NCBI RefSeq assembly: GCF_000321225.1
Contig: NW_004450585.1
Location: forward strand, 619,155-683,154
Direction of reading: 5' to 3'
Source of the DNA: Odobenus rosmarus divergens
Taxonomy: Eukaryota > Chordata > Mammalia > Carnivora > Odobenidae
DNA length: 64,000 bases
Made by a program: the position numbers and the translations under genes. Below are positions 11,700-22,849 of the stretch, piece by piece. Below the pieces are notes generated by a model. The model was not told where the DNA came from. It searched no databases and saw nothing but the letters and a program-made list of their open reading frames with translations. Position 1 is the first letter of the stretch; each line of letters starts with the position of its first letter.

Positions 11700-12500
11700 C
11701 TCTAAAACTGTGATAGAAAACCAAGAAGCCATAGAAGAAAAAAACTGAAAAATAACAAGCTGGGGAAAATATTTGCAAATCAATTCACAGACAAAGAGTT
11801 GTTTTTCTCAATTAGAAGCTCATATAAAATCAATAAAAAGTACTTGTACCCAGAAAAAATGAACAGTTCACAGAAAAGTCAGTACAAATGCATTTTAAAG
11901 AAATGCACCCAAGTTCACACATAACAAGAGAAGCACAAATTTAAAGCTACAGTGAGACACTTTTCTCACCAAATTAGGAAAGATCAAACATTTAAGAATA
12001 TGTTTGGTAAGGGTACGTATAAGGAAACAGACACTTTCAAAACTATTGAGAATGTAAATTGCCCTCTATGAAGGGCAACATGGCAATATATATCAAAATT
12101 ACAATGCCTGGCTCCTTTGAACCAAAAATTCCACTTCTAGAAATATATATGTGTATATGTGTGTGTGTGTGTATAACCACTATTTTCTATGCAGCTACAA
12201 AAAAAATCAGGAAGCTTAGAAGTTCTATATTTGAGATAAGAAAGAAAAGAAAGTAATGTGCAGGACAAGCAGTTAATGATGCAATTTTGTGCAAAAATAC
12301 TTTAAAACAATATATACATACATGTATACAGGTACATGTATATATAGGAAATGCTTTTATAATGCATGGAATATCTCTGGGAATAAACACAGAAGCTGAC
12401 GGCTGTATTTGTCTCCAGGGAGGGGAACTGGGCAACGAGAATAAAGTTAGGAGGGAGACTCTGTCTCTTAGAGTCCCAGCCAGAAACTGAAGGCACACTT
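11700..12500 (+). repeat. Ancient L1M LINE 3' region
   Basis: Sense remains of an old L1 ORF2 end and 3' UTR. Phrases include GGCAACATGGCAATATATATC and AAAATTACAATGCCTGGCTC, then TTTGTCTCCAGGGAGGGGAA. It contains a short (TG)n at about 12155-12172. The matching 3' terminus appears after a break at 12930-12992. Confidence 0.65.
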
Positions 12501-12929
12501 GAAGTGGGCATTTTGAAGAGGGGCAAAGAAAGACTATTTACAAAACTGCAGCGCCCCAGGGCCGGCAGCCTCAGAAGTCATAACCACCCCTCCTGCTGAA
12601 GGAGAGGTGTATGGCCTTGGTTCCTGGAATCCACCGAAGGTGGCAATGTGGAGAGAGATGCCTGATCGGAGCCACGGCCCAGGTAACTGCAGGAGAAGAC
12701 CCTACGGCTTAGGCATCCCTCCCTTGTTCTCCTCCTGTCTTCCAACCTCTGTTGTGGGGCAAACTGCATGCGGGACGTTCCAGTGCCTACAACCAGAAGC
12801 CATGGTGCAAGGAGCTCACTGATGTCCTTCATGCAGTCCAGCCTTGGGGGCGAGGAGCAGGGTGGTGAAGAGTCAGAGCATATCTGACTCTTGGCAAGGG
12901 GAGAGTATCTGGCACAGAGATCTACTTTT
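12501..12929. other. GC-rich insert between two L1M pieces, unclassified
   Basis: A block of more GC-rich sequence separates the L1M body from what looks like its 3' terminus. The 119-codon minus-strand frame at 12578-12937 has no recognised domain. It may be a separate old transposon insertion. The family was not identified. Confidence 0.4.
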
Positions 12930-12992
12930 CGTTGCATTCTTCTTTGTAGCCGTTGAATTTTGTACTGTGTTCAAGTATTTATATTAAAAATA
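12930..12992 (+). repeat. Probable L1M 3' terminus
   Basis: GTTGAATTTTGTACTGTGTTC followed by an A-rich end resembles the very 3' end of the L1M that begins at 11700. Confidence 0.5.
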
Positions 12993-13190
12993 CAGGCACC
13001 TGGGTGGCTCAGTCATTAAGCGTCTGCCTTCGGCTCAGGTCATGATCCCAGGGGCCTGGGATCGAGTCCCACATCGGGCTCCCTGCTGGGCAGGAAGCCT
13101 GCTTCTCCCTCTCCCACTCCCCCTGCTTGTGTTCCCTCTCTCGCTGTGTCTCTCTCTGTCAAATAAATAAATAAAATCTTTAAAAAAATA
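12993..13190 (+). repeat. CAN-SINE, first of a tandem pair
   Basis: A full-length sense copy of the CAGTCATTAAGCG variant, ending in AAATAAATAAATAAAATCTTT. Only a short A-rich linker separates it from the next SINE. Confidence 0.93.
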
Positions 13191-13196
13191 AAAATA

Positions 13197-13410
13197 GGGG
13201 CGCCTGGGTGGCACAGTCGTTGGGCGTCTGCCTTCGGCTCGGGTCATGATCCCGCAGTTGTGGGATCGAGCCCTGCATCAGGCTCCCTGCTCAGCGGGAG
13301 GCCTGCTTCTCCGCCCCCCCACTCCCCCTGCTTGTGTTCCCTCTCTTGCTGTCTCTCTCTCTCTCTCTCTGTCTGTCAAATAAATAAAAATAATAAAAAA
13401 AAATAGCTTA
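13197..13410 (+). repeat. CAN-SINE, second of a tandem pair
   Basis: A sense copy of a different variant (GGCACAGTCGTTGGGCGTCTG) with a longer CT tract. It was apparently inserted in or beside the A-rich tail of the preceding SINE. An A-rich stretch continues to about 13450. Confidence 0.93.
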
Positions 13411-13499
13411 CATTTAAAAAAATAAAAAATAAAAAAATAAAAATAAATCACACAATCTCTTTTTTAAAGAATAGACAACTATTTATTTCCCCCTCCAAC

Positions 13500-13990
13500 C
13501 ATCTATCACCTTTGCTTTCCTTTTCACAGCCAAATTCATGGTGGGCGTTATCAACACTTACCATCCTTCCCTTCCTTTTTCAAGCCCAGCTTCCGACCCC
13601 TTGACATTTGAATGTGCTCGGCCACCAAGGTCAGTAAGGTCTGTACTGCTGGCTAAATTTATTTTACTCTACTTTTGGGAGCATATAACACTACTGATCT
13701 CACTTCACCCTTTCTTGAGTCCTGTTGGTTTTTGCAGCCCGACACCCATCAGGCTTCCCTCCTGGCTCCCTCTCCTTCTCAATTTCCTGGGTGGGTCTCT
13801 CTTGCTTTGGCCACCCTCTAGACGTGGCATTCTCAGGGTTCTGTCCTTGGCCCATTCCCCTCTCACATAGCGTTGACTCTCACATTCTCATGCCTACTCC
13901 CTTGTCTTTAATGTTCCCCAGCCATCTTAATCCCGGGCCCAAATCTCTTCTCGAAAACTCACACTTGGAGACATCTCCACTTGGGCCTTC
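13500..13990 (+). repeat. L2 LINE ORF2 fragment
   Basis: Sense L2 from the reverse-transcriptase region, recognisable from GTTCTGTCCTTGGCCC and the later ACATCTCCACTTGGGCC. It is frameshifted and dead. The MLT1 LTR interrupts it on the right. Confidence 0.7.
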
Positions 13991-14002
13991 TATCAGCTGT
14001 CT

Positions 14003-14382
14003 GTTGGGGGCTGAATTGTGTCCCCCTAAAATCCATATGTTGAAGTATTTCAAAATGTGACTATATTGGGAGATAGGCCTTCAAAGAGAAATTAAGGTAG
14101 AATGAGGTCATTAGGGTGGACCTAATCCAATATGACTGGTGTTTATATATATATATATCCTCTTCTTATAAAAAAAGAAGAGGACATTAGGACACAGACA
14201 TACAGAGGAAAGACCATATGGGGTTGGGGTATAGGGAGAAGATGGCCATCAGAAGAAATCAACCCTGCACACACCTTGATCATGGACTTCTAGCCTTTAG
14301 AACTGTGAGGAAATAAATTTCTGTTGTTTAAGCCACCCAGGCTATGGCACTTTGCTATGGCAGGCCTAGCAAACTCATGCAC
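14003..14382 (+). mobile_element. MLT1-type solitary LTR (ERVL-MaLR)
   Basis: An old endogenous retrovirus-like LTR. It begins TTGGGGGCTGAATTGTGTCC, contains CATTAGGGTGGACCTAATCC and ends after TTAAGCCACCCAGGCTATGG with CTAGCAAACTCATGC. It carries an AATAAA signal and a (TA)n expansion at about 14146-14158. No internal retroviral genes were seen beside it. Confidence 0.8.
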
Positions 14383-15327
14383 TGCTCAGGCTCAAATTCT
14401 CCCAAACCCTTCTTATGACCCTGCCCCTCACTCTTCTGAGCCTGATTATTATTTGCATATATTTTCTCAGCACCAAATCCATTTTGCAGAAGATGTTTTC
14501 TAATAGTTGCCTTAAAGATGCACAAGGCCAGCCAATCAGAAAACAGATAGTCAAAGTCCCTTTGTGGTGATATACTAGCTTCCAGCTCTAATGTCGGTGA
14601 GGATTTGGGATACCTGGGTAGGGTAGTGTTAGATCTCTTCTCCACAAGTCAAGCCAAGAAAGCAGAAGCTTTACAATAAAATCCAGGGTAACATTATCAA
14701 TTAAATTGTTTATTCTTTGAATAATATTTTAATTTTTAGTATTTTAGAGATATTTTAATAAAATGACATCTTAAATTTTATAATGTAAAACCAGCAATAG
14801 TACCAGCATCACATCCACTTACTATTACCACCGCAGCAAGGTCTTAAATCTTTTAAGCTGTATTTTGAAACATGAAGTATAATATAAATTTTTTCAAGTA
14901 TCAATGACATTTATAAAAGAATTTCATCCATTTGTTTATGCTCTTTGAGTTGGCACTTGAGAAAGTTGCTATGCTAACAGTAATCTCCCAGGATCCTCTG
15001 TCTTCTCCCCCTTCCCACTCCTACTCGCCTCCCCCACAGCTCTCCTCCCCACGGCTTCCTCTCTCAGCTCCCAGCACTTGGACTAGGACCTCTCAAAAGT
15101 GATATGCATTCCTGTCTCTTCTAATTGCTCCTCTTGAGTCTTGATCCATTTTCTCTCCATGTCCGATTCTGCTGCACCAACCCTTTTATCTGTATGTCTG
15201 GTGCTCAAACTCATCAAGAACTGTGACTTGATTGGGCTGGTTTAGAACCATCCAACATGGAGTGTGTGTGTGTGTTGGGGGGGTCCTTTTGGGCAGAGTC
15301 TTTGATCTTCTTCATAAGCTGGTGGTC
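14383..15327. other. Unclassified intergenic DNA
   Basis: The left part may be the remainder of the interrupted L2. The rest has no recognised repeat or exon. A short (GT)n lies near 15261-15273. Confidence 0.4.
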
Positions 15328-15340
15328 TAGACCACTTTTA

Positions 15341-15418
15341 TTTTTTTATTATTTTATTTAAATTCAATTAATTAACATATAGCATATCATTAGTTTCAGG
15401 TGTAGAGTTCAGTTGGCT
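15341..15418 (-). repeat. Very short L1 3' end with 13-bp target-site duplication
   Basis: A 78-bp antisense L1 3' terminus (A/T-rich end, then AACATATAGCATATCATTAG and TTTCAGGTGTAGAG). It is flanked by the exact repeat TAGACCACTTTTA at 15328-15340 and 15419-15431. This is an extremely 5'-truncated retrotransposition into a MER5A-like element. Confidence 0.85.
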
Positions 15419-15590
15419 TAGACCACTTTTAATCAAAGTATGGTTTAGTCTTACCAGGAAGCTTGTTAGAAATGCAGAATTTCAGACCTCACACCAGAAC
15501 TACTGAGTTAGAATTTGTATGTTAAAAAGATCCCAAGTGATTCATATGCACACTAATGTTTGAGAAGAACTGATCTAATTGTCCCTTATT
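15419..15590 (+). repeat. MER5A-like hAT element
   Basis: Sense MER5A (non-autonomous hAT-Charlie). Shown by GGAAGCTTGTTAGAAATGCAG, CTACTGAGTTAGAA and the end CTAATGTTTGAGAAGAACTG. The short L1 sits at its left edge. Confidence 0.8.
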
Positions 15591-15869
15591 TGATCATCAT
15601 GGCAGAGCTGCAGCTGATATACATATACAAGTTTGGGAAGCACCGATTTACTTGTCCCTTGTCATATCATCAAAGCCAGGCATAAATAGGCATGGCAGTA
15701 TTAGCATAAGGAACTGTCTGAGCCCACCTTTCTCCAAAGGTGACAGTATAACTGGTAGGTATTTGAGGCTTTGTAGCTATCAGATTTAGACATAGTTCAG
15801 AATAGAATAGTGTAAAGACGGAATACCATGGACAGCGCTCTAGGCCTGCTACATGAGAGATATGTAGGT
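15591..15869. other. Unclassified intergenic DNA
   Basis: A second degraded hAT-like phrase near 15640 (GTTTGGGAAGCACCGA) is possible. Nothing else was recognised. Confidence 0.35.
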
Positions 15870-16095
15870 GGTGGAAAGCTCAAAGGGTAATTTGTTGGTC
15901 TAAGACACAGTGGGTTTGAATTCTGGCTGTATCATTACCTAGCTCTGGGAATTGAACTTGTTAATTTACCCTCCTTAGCTTCACTTTCCTCATTTGTTAA
16001 TGGGAATGGCAATACTTATTTACTACAGGTTGTTTTGAAAAGTTACTGAAAAAAATATCACCAGACAGGCAGGTCTGGTGTACAATAAATATTAG
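15870..16095 (+). repeat. MIR
   Basis: Sense MIR, with GGGTTTGAATTCTGGCTG, ATTACCTAGCTCTGGG and TTTCCTCATTTGTTAATGGG in the expected order. Confidence 0.85.
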
Positions 16096-16896
16096 TCCCT
16101 TCCCTTTTCCTGTCTTGTAAAACCTCAATTGGAGTTAATAAAACAAAGTCCTTGCAAAAGAAAAATAACAAGATCCCTCTAGCTTGGAGCTAATGTCCAT
16201 GGTTTTGACACCAAGGCTGTCAGAATTGGTGGCGGTCGTGGAAGAGGTGGACATCTGGCACCCGTAGTCTTCATACCATTTCAGTAGCTGAAGGAGCCCT
16301 GGGAGGGGGGCTGGAGGGCAGGCATACTTAGCTCTCTACACCTTCATCCTGCAGGACGGGGGTCCCGCACAGCCATTGGGGATTCAGCCTGGGATCTGGC
16401 CCTACACAGGGGATTGTGAGAAGCCATTCTTTGGAAGACTCAGTTGTTGACCCAGGTCTGTTCAGTTCCCCTCTGGCTGTTAATTATACCACCACCACTC
16501 CCCTGGAGCTGAGCCCCTGCCTCTGAGCCATAGTCTTCCTTCTCTTTATGGGTGGGTTGCATCACTTTGTGGAGCAGCTCGCCCATGTAGGGCTTGTCTT
16601 GGTTAAGCCTTGCATGGCTGCTGTGCCTTCATGGCTGTAGCTACTTTCCTTGTTCCCCATAGCTTTGTTCTGACATTCTCATACCAAAATTTGTCCACTT
16701 CTTATGTCTACTGACTCTTCAGAGATTACTCTGCCTCCTTTCACTTTTATATAAGCTGAGTTTTAATAATCTCTCTTCTATGCCACAAGTCTAAAGGCTA
16801 AATTTTAATCTGCATCAGATTAAGATTATATTTTAGCTTTTCTCATGAAATTTTATTTTATTTACATGTGCATCTAAAAGATGTTCACTTCAGGGC
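16096..16896. other. Unclassified intergenic DNA
   Basis: Mixed composition, with a moderately GC-rich block at 16190-16620. No intact reading frame, known repeat or RNA gene was recognised. Confidence 0.4.
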
Positions 16897-16911
16897 GTCT
16901 CTGAAAATTTA

Positions 16912-17117
16912 TTTATTTTTATTTTTTTTAAGATTTTATTTATTTATTTGACAGAGAGAGACACAGCAAGAGAGGGAACACAAGCAGGGGCAGAGTGAGA
17001 GGGAGAAGCAGGCTTCCCGTGGAGCAGGGAGCCCGATGCGGGGCTCGATCCCAGAACCCTGGGATCATGACCTGAGCCAAAGGCAGGCGCTTAACGACTG
17101 AGCCACCCAGGTGCCCC
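16912..17117 (-). repeat. CAN-SINE with 15-bp target-site duplication
   Basis: An antisense copy. The flanks GTCTCTGAAAATTTA (16897-16911) and GTCTTTGAAAATTTA (17118-17132) differ at one base. Confidence 0.95.
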
Positions 17118-17443
17118 GTCTTTGAAAATTTAAACCACATTTGAACTAAAGACGAGGTAATGCTCAAAAATGATCTGATAGGACCAGGAAGCAGCAGTTG
17201 GCCAGGCTTCCATGAGTGGGTGGGCAGGTCTGCCTACCAGAAGAGCTGTGAGAGTAAAATGCAGCAAGTGGCTCTCTGGGATCAAAACATTAAATTCATC
17301 TGGTTTCTAACTTGTTTCCTGGACATCGAGTTTGCCAGTATTGATTCTCCCTTTTGCCTTCCATATTGCTTCACTGCACGTGATTTATGCTCATCCCCAT
17401 GACTGAACCTGGACACTCAGGCAAATAATTCAGTACCAAATAA
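17118..17443. other. Unclassified intergenic DNA between SINEs
   Basis: The open frame at 17160-17402 has no recognised domain. No repeat family was assigned. Confidence 0.4.
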
Positions 17444-17460
17444 CAAATGGTCACTCTTTA

Positions 17461-17654
17461 TTTTTTTTTTAAAGATTTTATTTATTTATTTGAGAGAGAG
17501 AGAGAGAGAGAGAGCATGAGAGGGAAGAGGGTCAGAGGGAGAAGCAGACTCCCTGCTGAGCAGGAAGCCTGATGTGGGACTCGATCCTGGGACTCCAGGA
17601 TCATGACCTGAGCCGAAGGCAGTTGCTTAACCAACTGAGCCACCCAGGCGCCCC
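17461..17654 (-). repeat. CAN-SINE with 17-bp target-site duplication
   Basis: An antisense copy flanked by CAAATGGTCACTCTTTA at 17444-17460 and 17655-17671, an exact duplication. Confidence 0.95.
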
Positions 17655-17837
17655 CAAATGGTCACTCTTTAAATATTGGCTCAACATCTAATGAGAGCAA
17701 AGACTTAGTGCTATGTGGGAAGGGCATAGAAGAACGAAGAATCACTGGTGCAGAGCTCCTTGTCCCAACTCTGCACAGAACATTTCTTTCTTTCTTTTTT
17801 AAAGTTTATTTATTTAAAAAAAAATTTAAAAAATAAA

Positions 17838-17935
17838 GTTCATTTACTTAAGCAATCGCTACACCCAACGTGGGGATCAAACTCACCATCTGGAGATCAA
17901 AAGCCGCATGCTCTACCCACTGAGCCAGCCAGGCA
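17838..17935 (-). repeat. Short tRNA-derived SINE without CT tract
   Basis: An antisense short form: CACCCAACGTGGGGATCAAA, ending CACTGAGCCAGCCAGGCATG. Confidence 0.8.
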
Positions 17936-18824
17936 TGCTGGCAGGGAGAATTTCTGCGCTGATCCCAAACTGGCCAGCTCTGCTTCCTGAAGCCTTCTAG
18001 TCCCTCTCCCTGGAAGAATCTGGTGACCACCTCTGTCACTCCAGCAGGCCCTTGGGTACCGTTCCTTAAAACCTGCTTATGGGAATTTCGCTTCCAAGCG
18101 CACACACTACTTCTCCCACACAGGTCACGTGTGCGGACACAGTGGTGAATGGGGCCCCGAAGGTGCTGGTGCATGGCTAGCACCTTCCGCCATATCTCCT
18201 TCATGGTGGCCAAAAGCCTGTATTTTGGGAACGTGACAGCATTCACTGCTGTTCTAAGGGGCTGGTGTGGTAACGGAAGTAGAAAGGGAGTCCTTCTTTA
18301 CCCCAGTGTCTACCCCCTGACGCTAAAGCCTGGAGGGTTCCTATACCCATCCTTTCACCTTTGTAGTTATAGATAAATCCCCTACTTGATTTTTTTTTTC
18401 AGTTCCTCCAAACAATTTTAAGCTATTCATGCTCTTGCTAAAATTCGTGTGTGTATCCTAAATCTATGAAACATGGCCCTATTGTTTGGACTTACTAACT
18501 TTTCAAAATGAATTTAAAAATGAAGTTAAAGGAAAAAAATTGAACACACACACACGCCACATTTTCTGCACCGAAAAGGAAAACAAACCCAAACACCCCA
18601 CATCTACGAGTTCCCTGATACAGATTTCAAAGGGGAAAGACTTGAGCTGGGTCTGTCAGAGGGGCAATCTCTCTAGAGTACATTTTTGTTGTTATTTGTC
18701 AAACCAGACATCTCTCCGTGAGCACACGGCCAAGACCCAGGTAACTGTGCACTGTAATAAGAGATAAGAGTGTTTTTATAAATTATGCAAATACACAGCG
18801 CTTTCCTGATGGCCAGAACAATCT
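17936..18824. other. Unclassified DNA upstream of the FAXC promoter
   Basis: No repeat family was recognised. A (CA)n run lies at about 18545-18555. The octamer ATGCAAAT at 18785-18792 is annotated separately. A 132-codon minus frame (17848-18246) overlaps a SINE and is not credible. Confidence 0.4.
18785..18792 (+). promoter_or_regulatory. POU octamer motif upstream of FAXC
   Basis: An exact ATGCAAAT octamer, the classic site of POU-family factors, lies at the left edge of the CpG island, about 770 bases before the FAXC ATG. The adjoining TTTTTATAAATT is A/T-rich. Function is inferred only from the motif and its position. Confidence 0.35.
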
Positions 18825-18977
18825 AATTGCCGACCTTAATCCGGGCCCTCGTTCCCAGCCCCCGCCGGGTGGCGTTTCCTGCCTGCCCCTCGGCGCGGCC
18901 TCAGGTGAGTCCCGCGCGGTCCGCGCTCTCGGGCCTGCGGGAGGGGCTGCAGAGACAGCGGAGGGCGGGCCGGGGCT

Positions 18978-19000
18978 CGGGGGCCGGGGTGGGGGGGGGG
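18978..19000 (+). promoter_or_regulatory. Poly-G tract, possible G-quadruplex
   Basis: Three short G runs lead into a ten-G run within the promoter CpG island. Such G-run clusters can form G-quadruplexes. Activity is not shown by the sequence. Confidence 0.4.
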
Positions 19001-19381
19001 CAGACGGAGATCCGGGCCCTGACTGCAGCTTCCTCCCGGTGGAGCCGCATTTCCAGGCACCTCCGCAGCCCTAGCCCTAGCGCGCCGAGCCTTTCCCGGC
19101 CGTGCCGCCTGGAGGCGCGGAGCCCGCCGGGCGCGCCCAGCCCTGCAGCTCCGGCCGGGGCGGAGGCCGCCGGACCGCGGAGATGCGGGGCGGGGGCAGG
19201 GCGCGGGGTAGGTGACTTTATCCCGCCTCTGTTTCCCTGCCCCGGGGAGCAATGACATCACGCGGCCTTCTCCAGGCGCCGACACAAAGAGCGGCGCGGA
19301 GAGGCCGCTGCGGGGGGACCCGGCGGCCGCCGCTGCCGCCCCGGGTCCTGGGGCCCCGCCGGCCCGGCCCGCCGCCCGCGG

Positions 19382-19431
19382 NNNNNNNNNNNNNNNNNNN
19401 NNNNNNNNNNNNNNNNNNNNNNNNNNNNNNN
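19382..19431. other. Assembly gap, 50 N
   Basis: Exactly 50 undetermined bases lie in the most GC-rich part of the FAXC 5' region, 130 bases before the start codon. The true length may differ from 50. Any 5' UTR sequence, upstream ORF or splice site here is lost. Confidence 0.98.
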
Positions 19432-19479
19432 GTGCCACCGCCGCCGCCCGCGCCGCCCGCGCCCCCAGCGCGCCGCTGA

Positions 19480-19827
<348 letters not shown>

Positions 19828-20154
19828 TGAGCCGGAGAGAGGGCCCCGCGCAGGGGCGCCGAGAGGGGCACCTGGCCAGGGCAGGGCTGGCGCGAGGGGG
19901 GACCGTGCCAGCCTCTCGGTCACGCCGTGCAAATGCCCAAGAATCCTGCCCTTACCTTTCCCTAGAGGCAGTCCGTGGTCACCTGGCCTGAGGGGTAGTT
20001 TCGAGTTGACAGGAGAATTAAACTGGTAGTGGGAGGGGAAAACATTTGTGTCCCAGTCCTTTGGTGCTAAAAAGCAAAAATTCTCCGGGTTGTTGTGGAG
20101 CAGGAGTCTATTAGGAAATGCCCTTAGTAAGATCCTAAGTGCAATGTTTGCAAC

Positions 20155-20196
20155 AATAGAATGAGGCCTGAAAAAAAAAAAATAGAATGAGGCCTG
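20155..20196 (+). repeat. 16-bp direct repeat flanking ten A
   Basis: AATAGAATGAGGCCTG occurs at 20155-20170 and again at 20181-20196, with exactly ten A between. This is the shape of a target-site duplication around a retrotransposon consisting only of its poly(A) tail. Confidence 0.8.
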
Positions 20197-21724
20197 GTAG
20201 AGATACTAAGTTACACTTTCATGAAATGCCTTGTTTGTAGGTAATAATGCCGGAATATTAACCACTAACCTTATCTTTTACTTAAAGGTTAGTTCTTCAC
20301 TATCCCTCCCCAAATTTCAATATCATCAAAAAGCTGAGATTGCAAAAGCTCCAGAGACCTCTGGGTCCCTGTTAAAGAGCTATGGTCAAGTAGAGTGCTG
20401 TGCAGTTTTGATGCAGCCTTAACCTGGTTATCGGCTGCTCAGGTATTTCAAGCTAAGCACCATCGTGGGGTTTCAGTGCCATTGTTGTGCGAGCAGTGGG
20501 AGATCTGAGGACAGAACGAGCACACGGGCGTGTTTGACAAGAACACGGGAGTCACCCAGTGCCGTAAACAGTTGCATAGGCTGCCTGCCGCAGAATGTTT
20601 ACAGACCTGACTTGGAAATGCCAGAAAATGGAGGCCCCTACTGTTGGTACATCCAGGAAGACATGAGATCTTTGTTTGAGTAGGGTAATACCATAGGCTT
20701 CTGGGATGGGCCTTTGGCTCACTGATAACATCAATTTATGGTTAAAATTTTCATGCGTTGGAGCCATATGTCCCTGGGAGATGACCAGAAGTGGGCAGTT
20801 CTCAATAGCTCAATATATCCCTGTTGGCCAGTATTTTTTAAGTAGTGACAAATGTGTTCCACACTGCCTTTTTCCAGGAGGGGATCCTACACAATAGCTT
20901 ATAAACAAAGACAGTGATCGGTGACCTTTAACAAGCTTGCAGGGATTCCAGGACATTGTGACAGGCTAACGTAGGTATTTTGAATATTTCTAGTCTCCGA
21001 GAGGGTGGGAAATCATTTAGGTCTGAGGAAATGTATTGGCTTTCACTATTATTTAGCCATAATTGAGAAGTTTTATTTTAAGCTTATTATGTACCCTGAA
21101 TTCTCTCACTTAGCAGGTGGCTTGAATCATCTAGTCGAACCACATAAAGATTTTTAAAGTGAATTTAAAGTGAATTTCTCTAGATTATTTCCTATTTTTG
21201 CTAGTTTTAGAACTTGATTTCAAGTTAGATTTCAAGCTGTATGAAAAAACCAAAACATTTGTACAGTACTTTAAATGGTAACCCAGTTGTTTCTCAATTA
21301 TATTCCAGTCCAGAACCTTTTCAGGATCCAGGACCATGTGGCTTCTTGCCAGTTTAACACTTTGTGGAGGGAGTGAAGGCACCATAGGACCAAGTCTAAA
21401 CCTTGCTTAAATGACCTTGCAGAAATAGCAAGGAGCCCAGAGCTCATCCAGGGAACAGGCCACGCCCTGGCAGGTGTGGTCTCTGGACACAGAAGAGCCC
21501 TCTGCCCACAGATGTGTCCTTCCCCACTTAGCACACTACTTGGATACTTCTTTAGATTGGGACGTTTTTAATCCTTGGTTTATTCACTTTTGTTTCTTGA
21601 CGGATGTCTAAAGCCTGGGTAGGAAATATGTTATAATGGAGTAGAAAACCCTGTTATAAGGCAAATAATAAAAATGACTGCCCACTTTTGATCTCTTAGT
21701 AGGGACTCTGTATAGAAGTGCTTT

Positions 21725-21860
21725 ACTTGCATTTATCCCTCTCAACTGTGGCTGGATGCTTGATTTCCATTTCATACAGAAGGCATTTACAACTGAGGGA
21801 GGGAGGTTAAACCACTTGCCCAAGATCACACAGCAAGAGTAGTAGGATCCAGACCTGGGA
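21725..21860 (-). repeat. MIR
   Basis: Antisense MIR, from CCACTTGCCCAAGATCACAC and AGCAAGAGTAGTAGGATCC. Diverged. Confidence 0.75.
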
Positions 21861-22849
21861 ATGTGTGTGTGCGGAGTCTGCATTTTTTTTCCGCTGCCTC
21901 CTAGAAAGTACCAATGACAACATAAGCCTGGCTGGAGAGAGACGAAGAGAAACGTAAAGAATTGGGACATGGCCCAGGGAAGACAGGCCTGTGGCAGGGA
22001 CCTGAGTTTTTGACAGCCTCTAGGGACACAGAAAGACAGGGGGAGAAAGACTGAGCAATTTCTGGGACTGTAAGTCAGAGGTGACATGACAGAGACTTCC
22101 ATTTAGGGCGAAATCTCAGTGTCAGGTGTCTCTGTAGTTTAGGCAAAACAAAACAATCCAGAATCTGCAGGTTGGAAAACACACCTTGAAATGATCACAG
22201 TGTCTGAGGTCACGGACAATGGTAAAGTCTTTACCACTCGACTTGGATTTTCTGCGGGAGAGACTTAACCTGAGTGTGTGGCCATGTGTCTAGCGTGTAA
22301 AGGAAAGTTGACTGGTGGGAATTACTTAGGAAGTTTCATTGAGGAGTATAACCAAAGGAGGTATTTTGAATTTTATGACTGCTTTTCTCATGGCAGTATT
22401 TTTAACCAAATATTGTCTCAACCCTCTACTTTACTTCCCCTGAGTGGTGACAGCCTAGCAGCTGTCTTAAATGCAATCCATTTGAGAATGTGTTGTTTGT
22501 AAATTGAATGACTAAATAATGATTGTGTTGTTGGTAGCTCTTTTGCACTTTGGGCCCTTTGGCTCAGCCTGTCCTAGAGAATTTAGGGACTCAGAGCAGC
22601 CCCCAGGTCAACCAACATCTGACTTCCATAAACCAATGGCTGCTCAGCCGCACACAGAGGCATAGTCATCCATGATATCCGTCATGATGGGAGTAGGGGC
22701 TAGTCTTGCTGTTGTGTACGTGTTCTCTTATATAACCCTCATTATAAAGTCACTTTGGAAAGTACAGCTGGCCGGGTATTTTAAAAAATACCTGCTCCTC
22801 TGATTCTTCTACGTTAGAGAGTAGCTTCTGATGTGTGGAAGGAGGGCTC

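Noticed and set aside
16190..16640. Possible processed pseudogene between MIR and SINE
   Set aside because: Moderately GC-rich, but no reading frame, poly(A) tail or duplication could be identified.
21608..22102. 164-codon minus-strand frame in FAXC intron 1
   Set aside because: It overlaps a MIR, has no recognisable domain, and there is no promoter or splice context.
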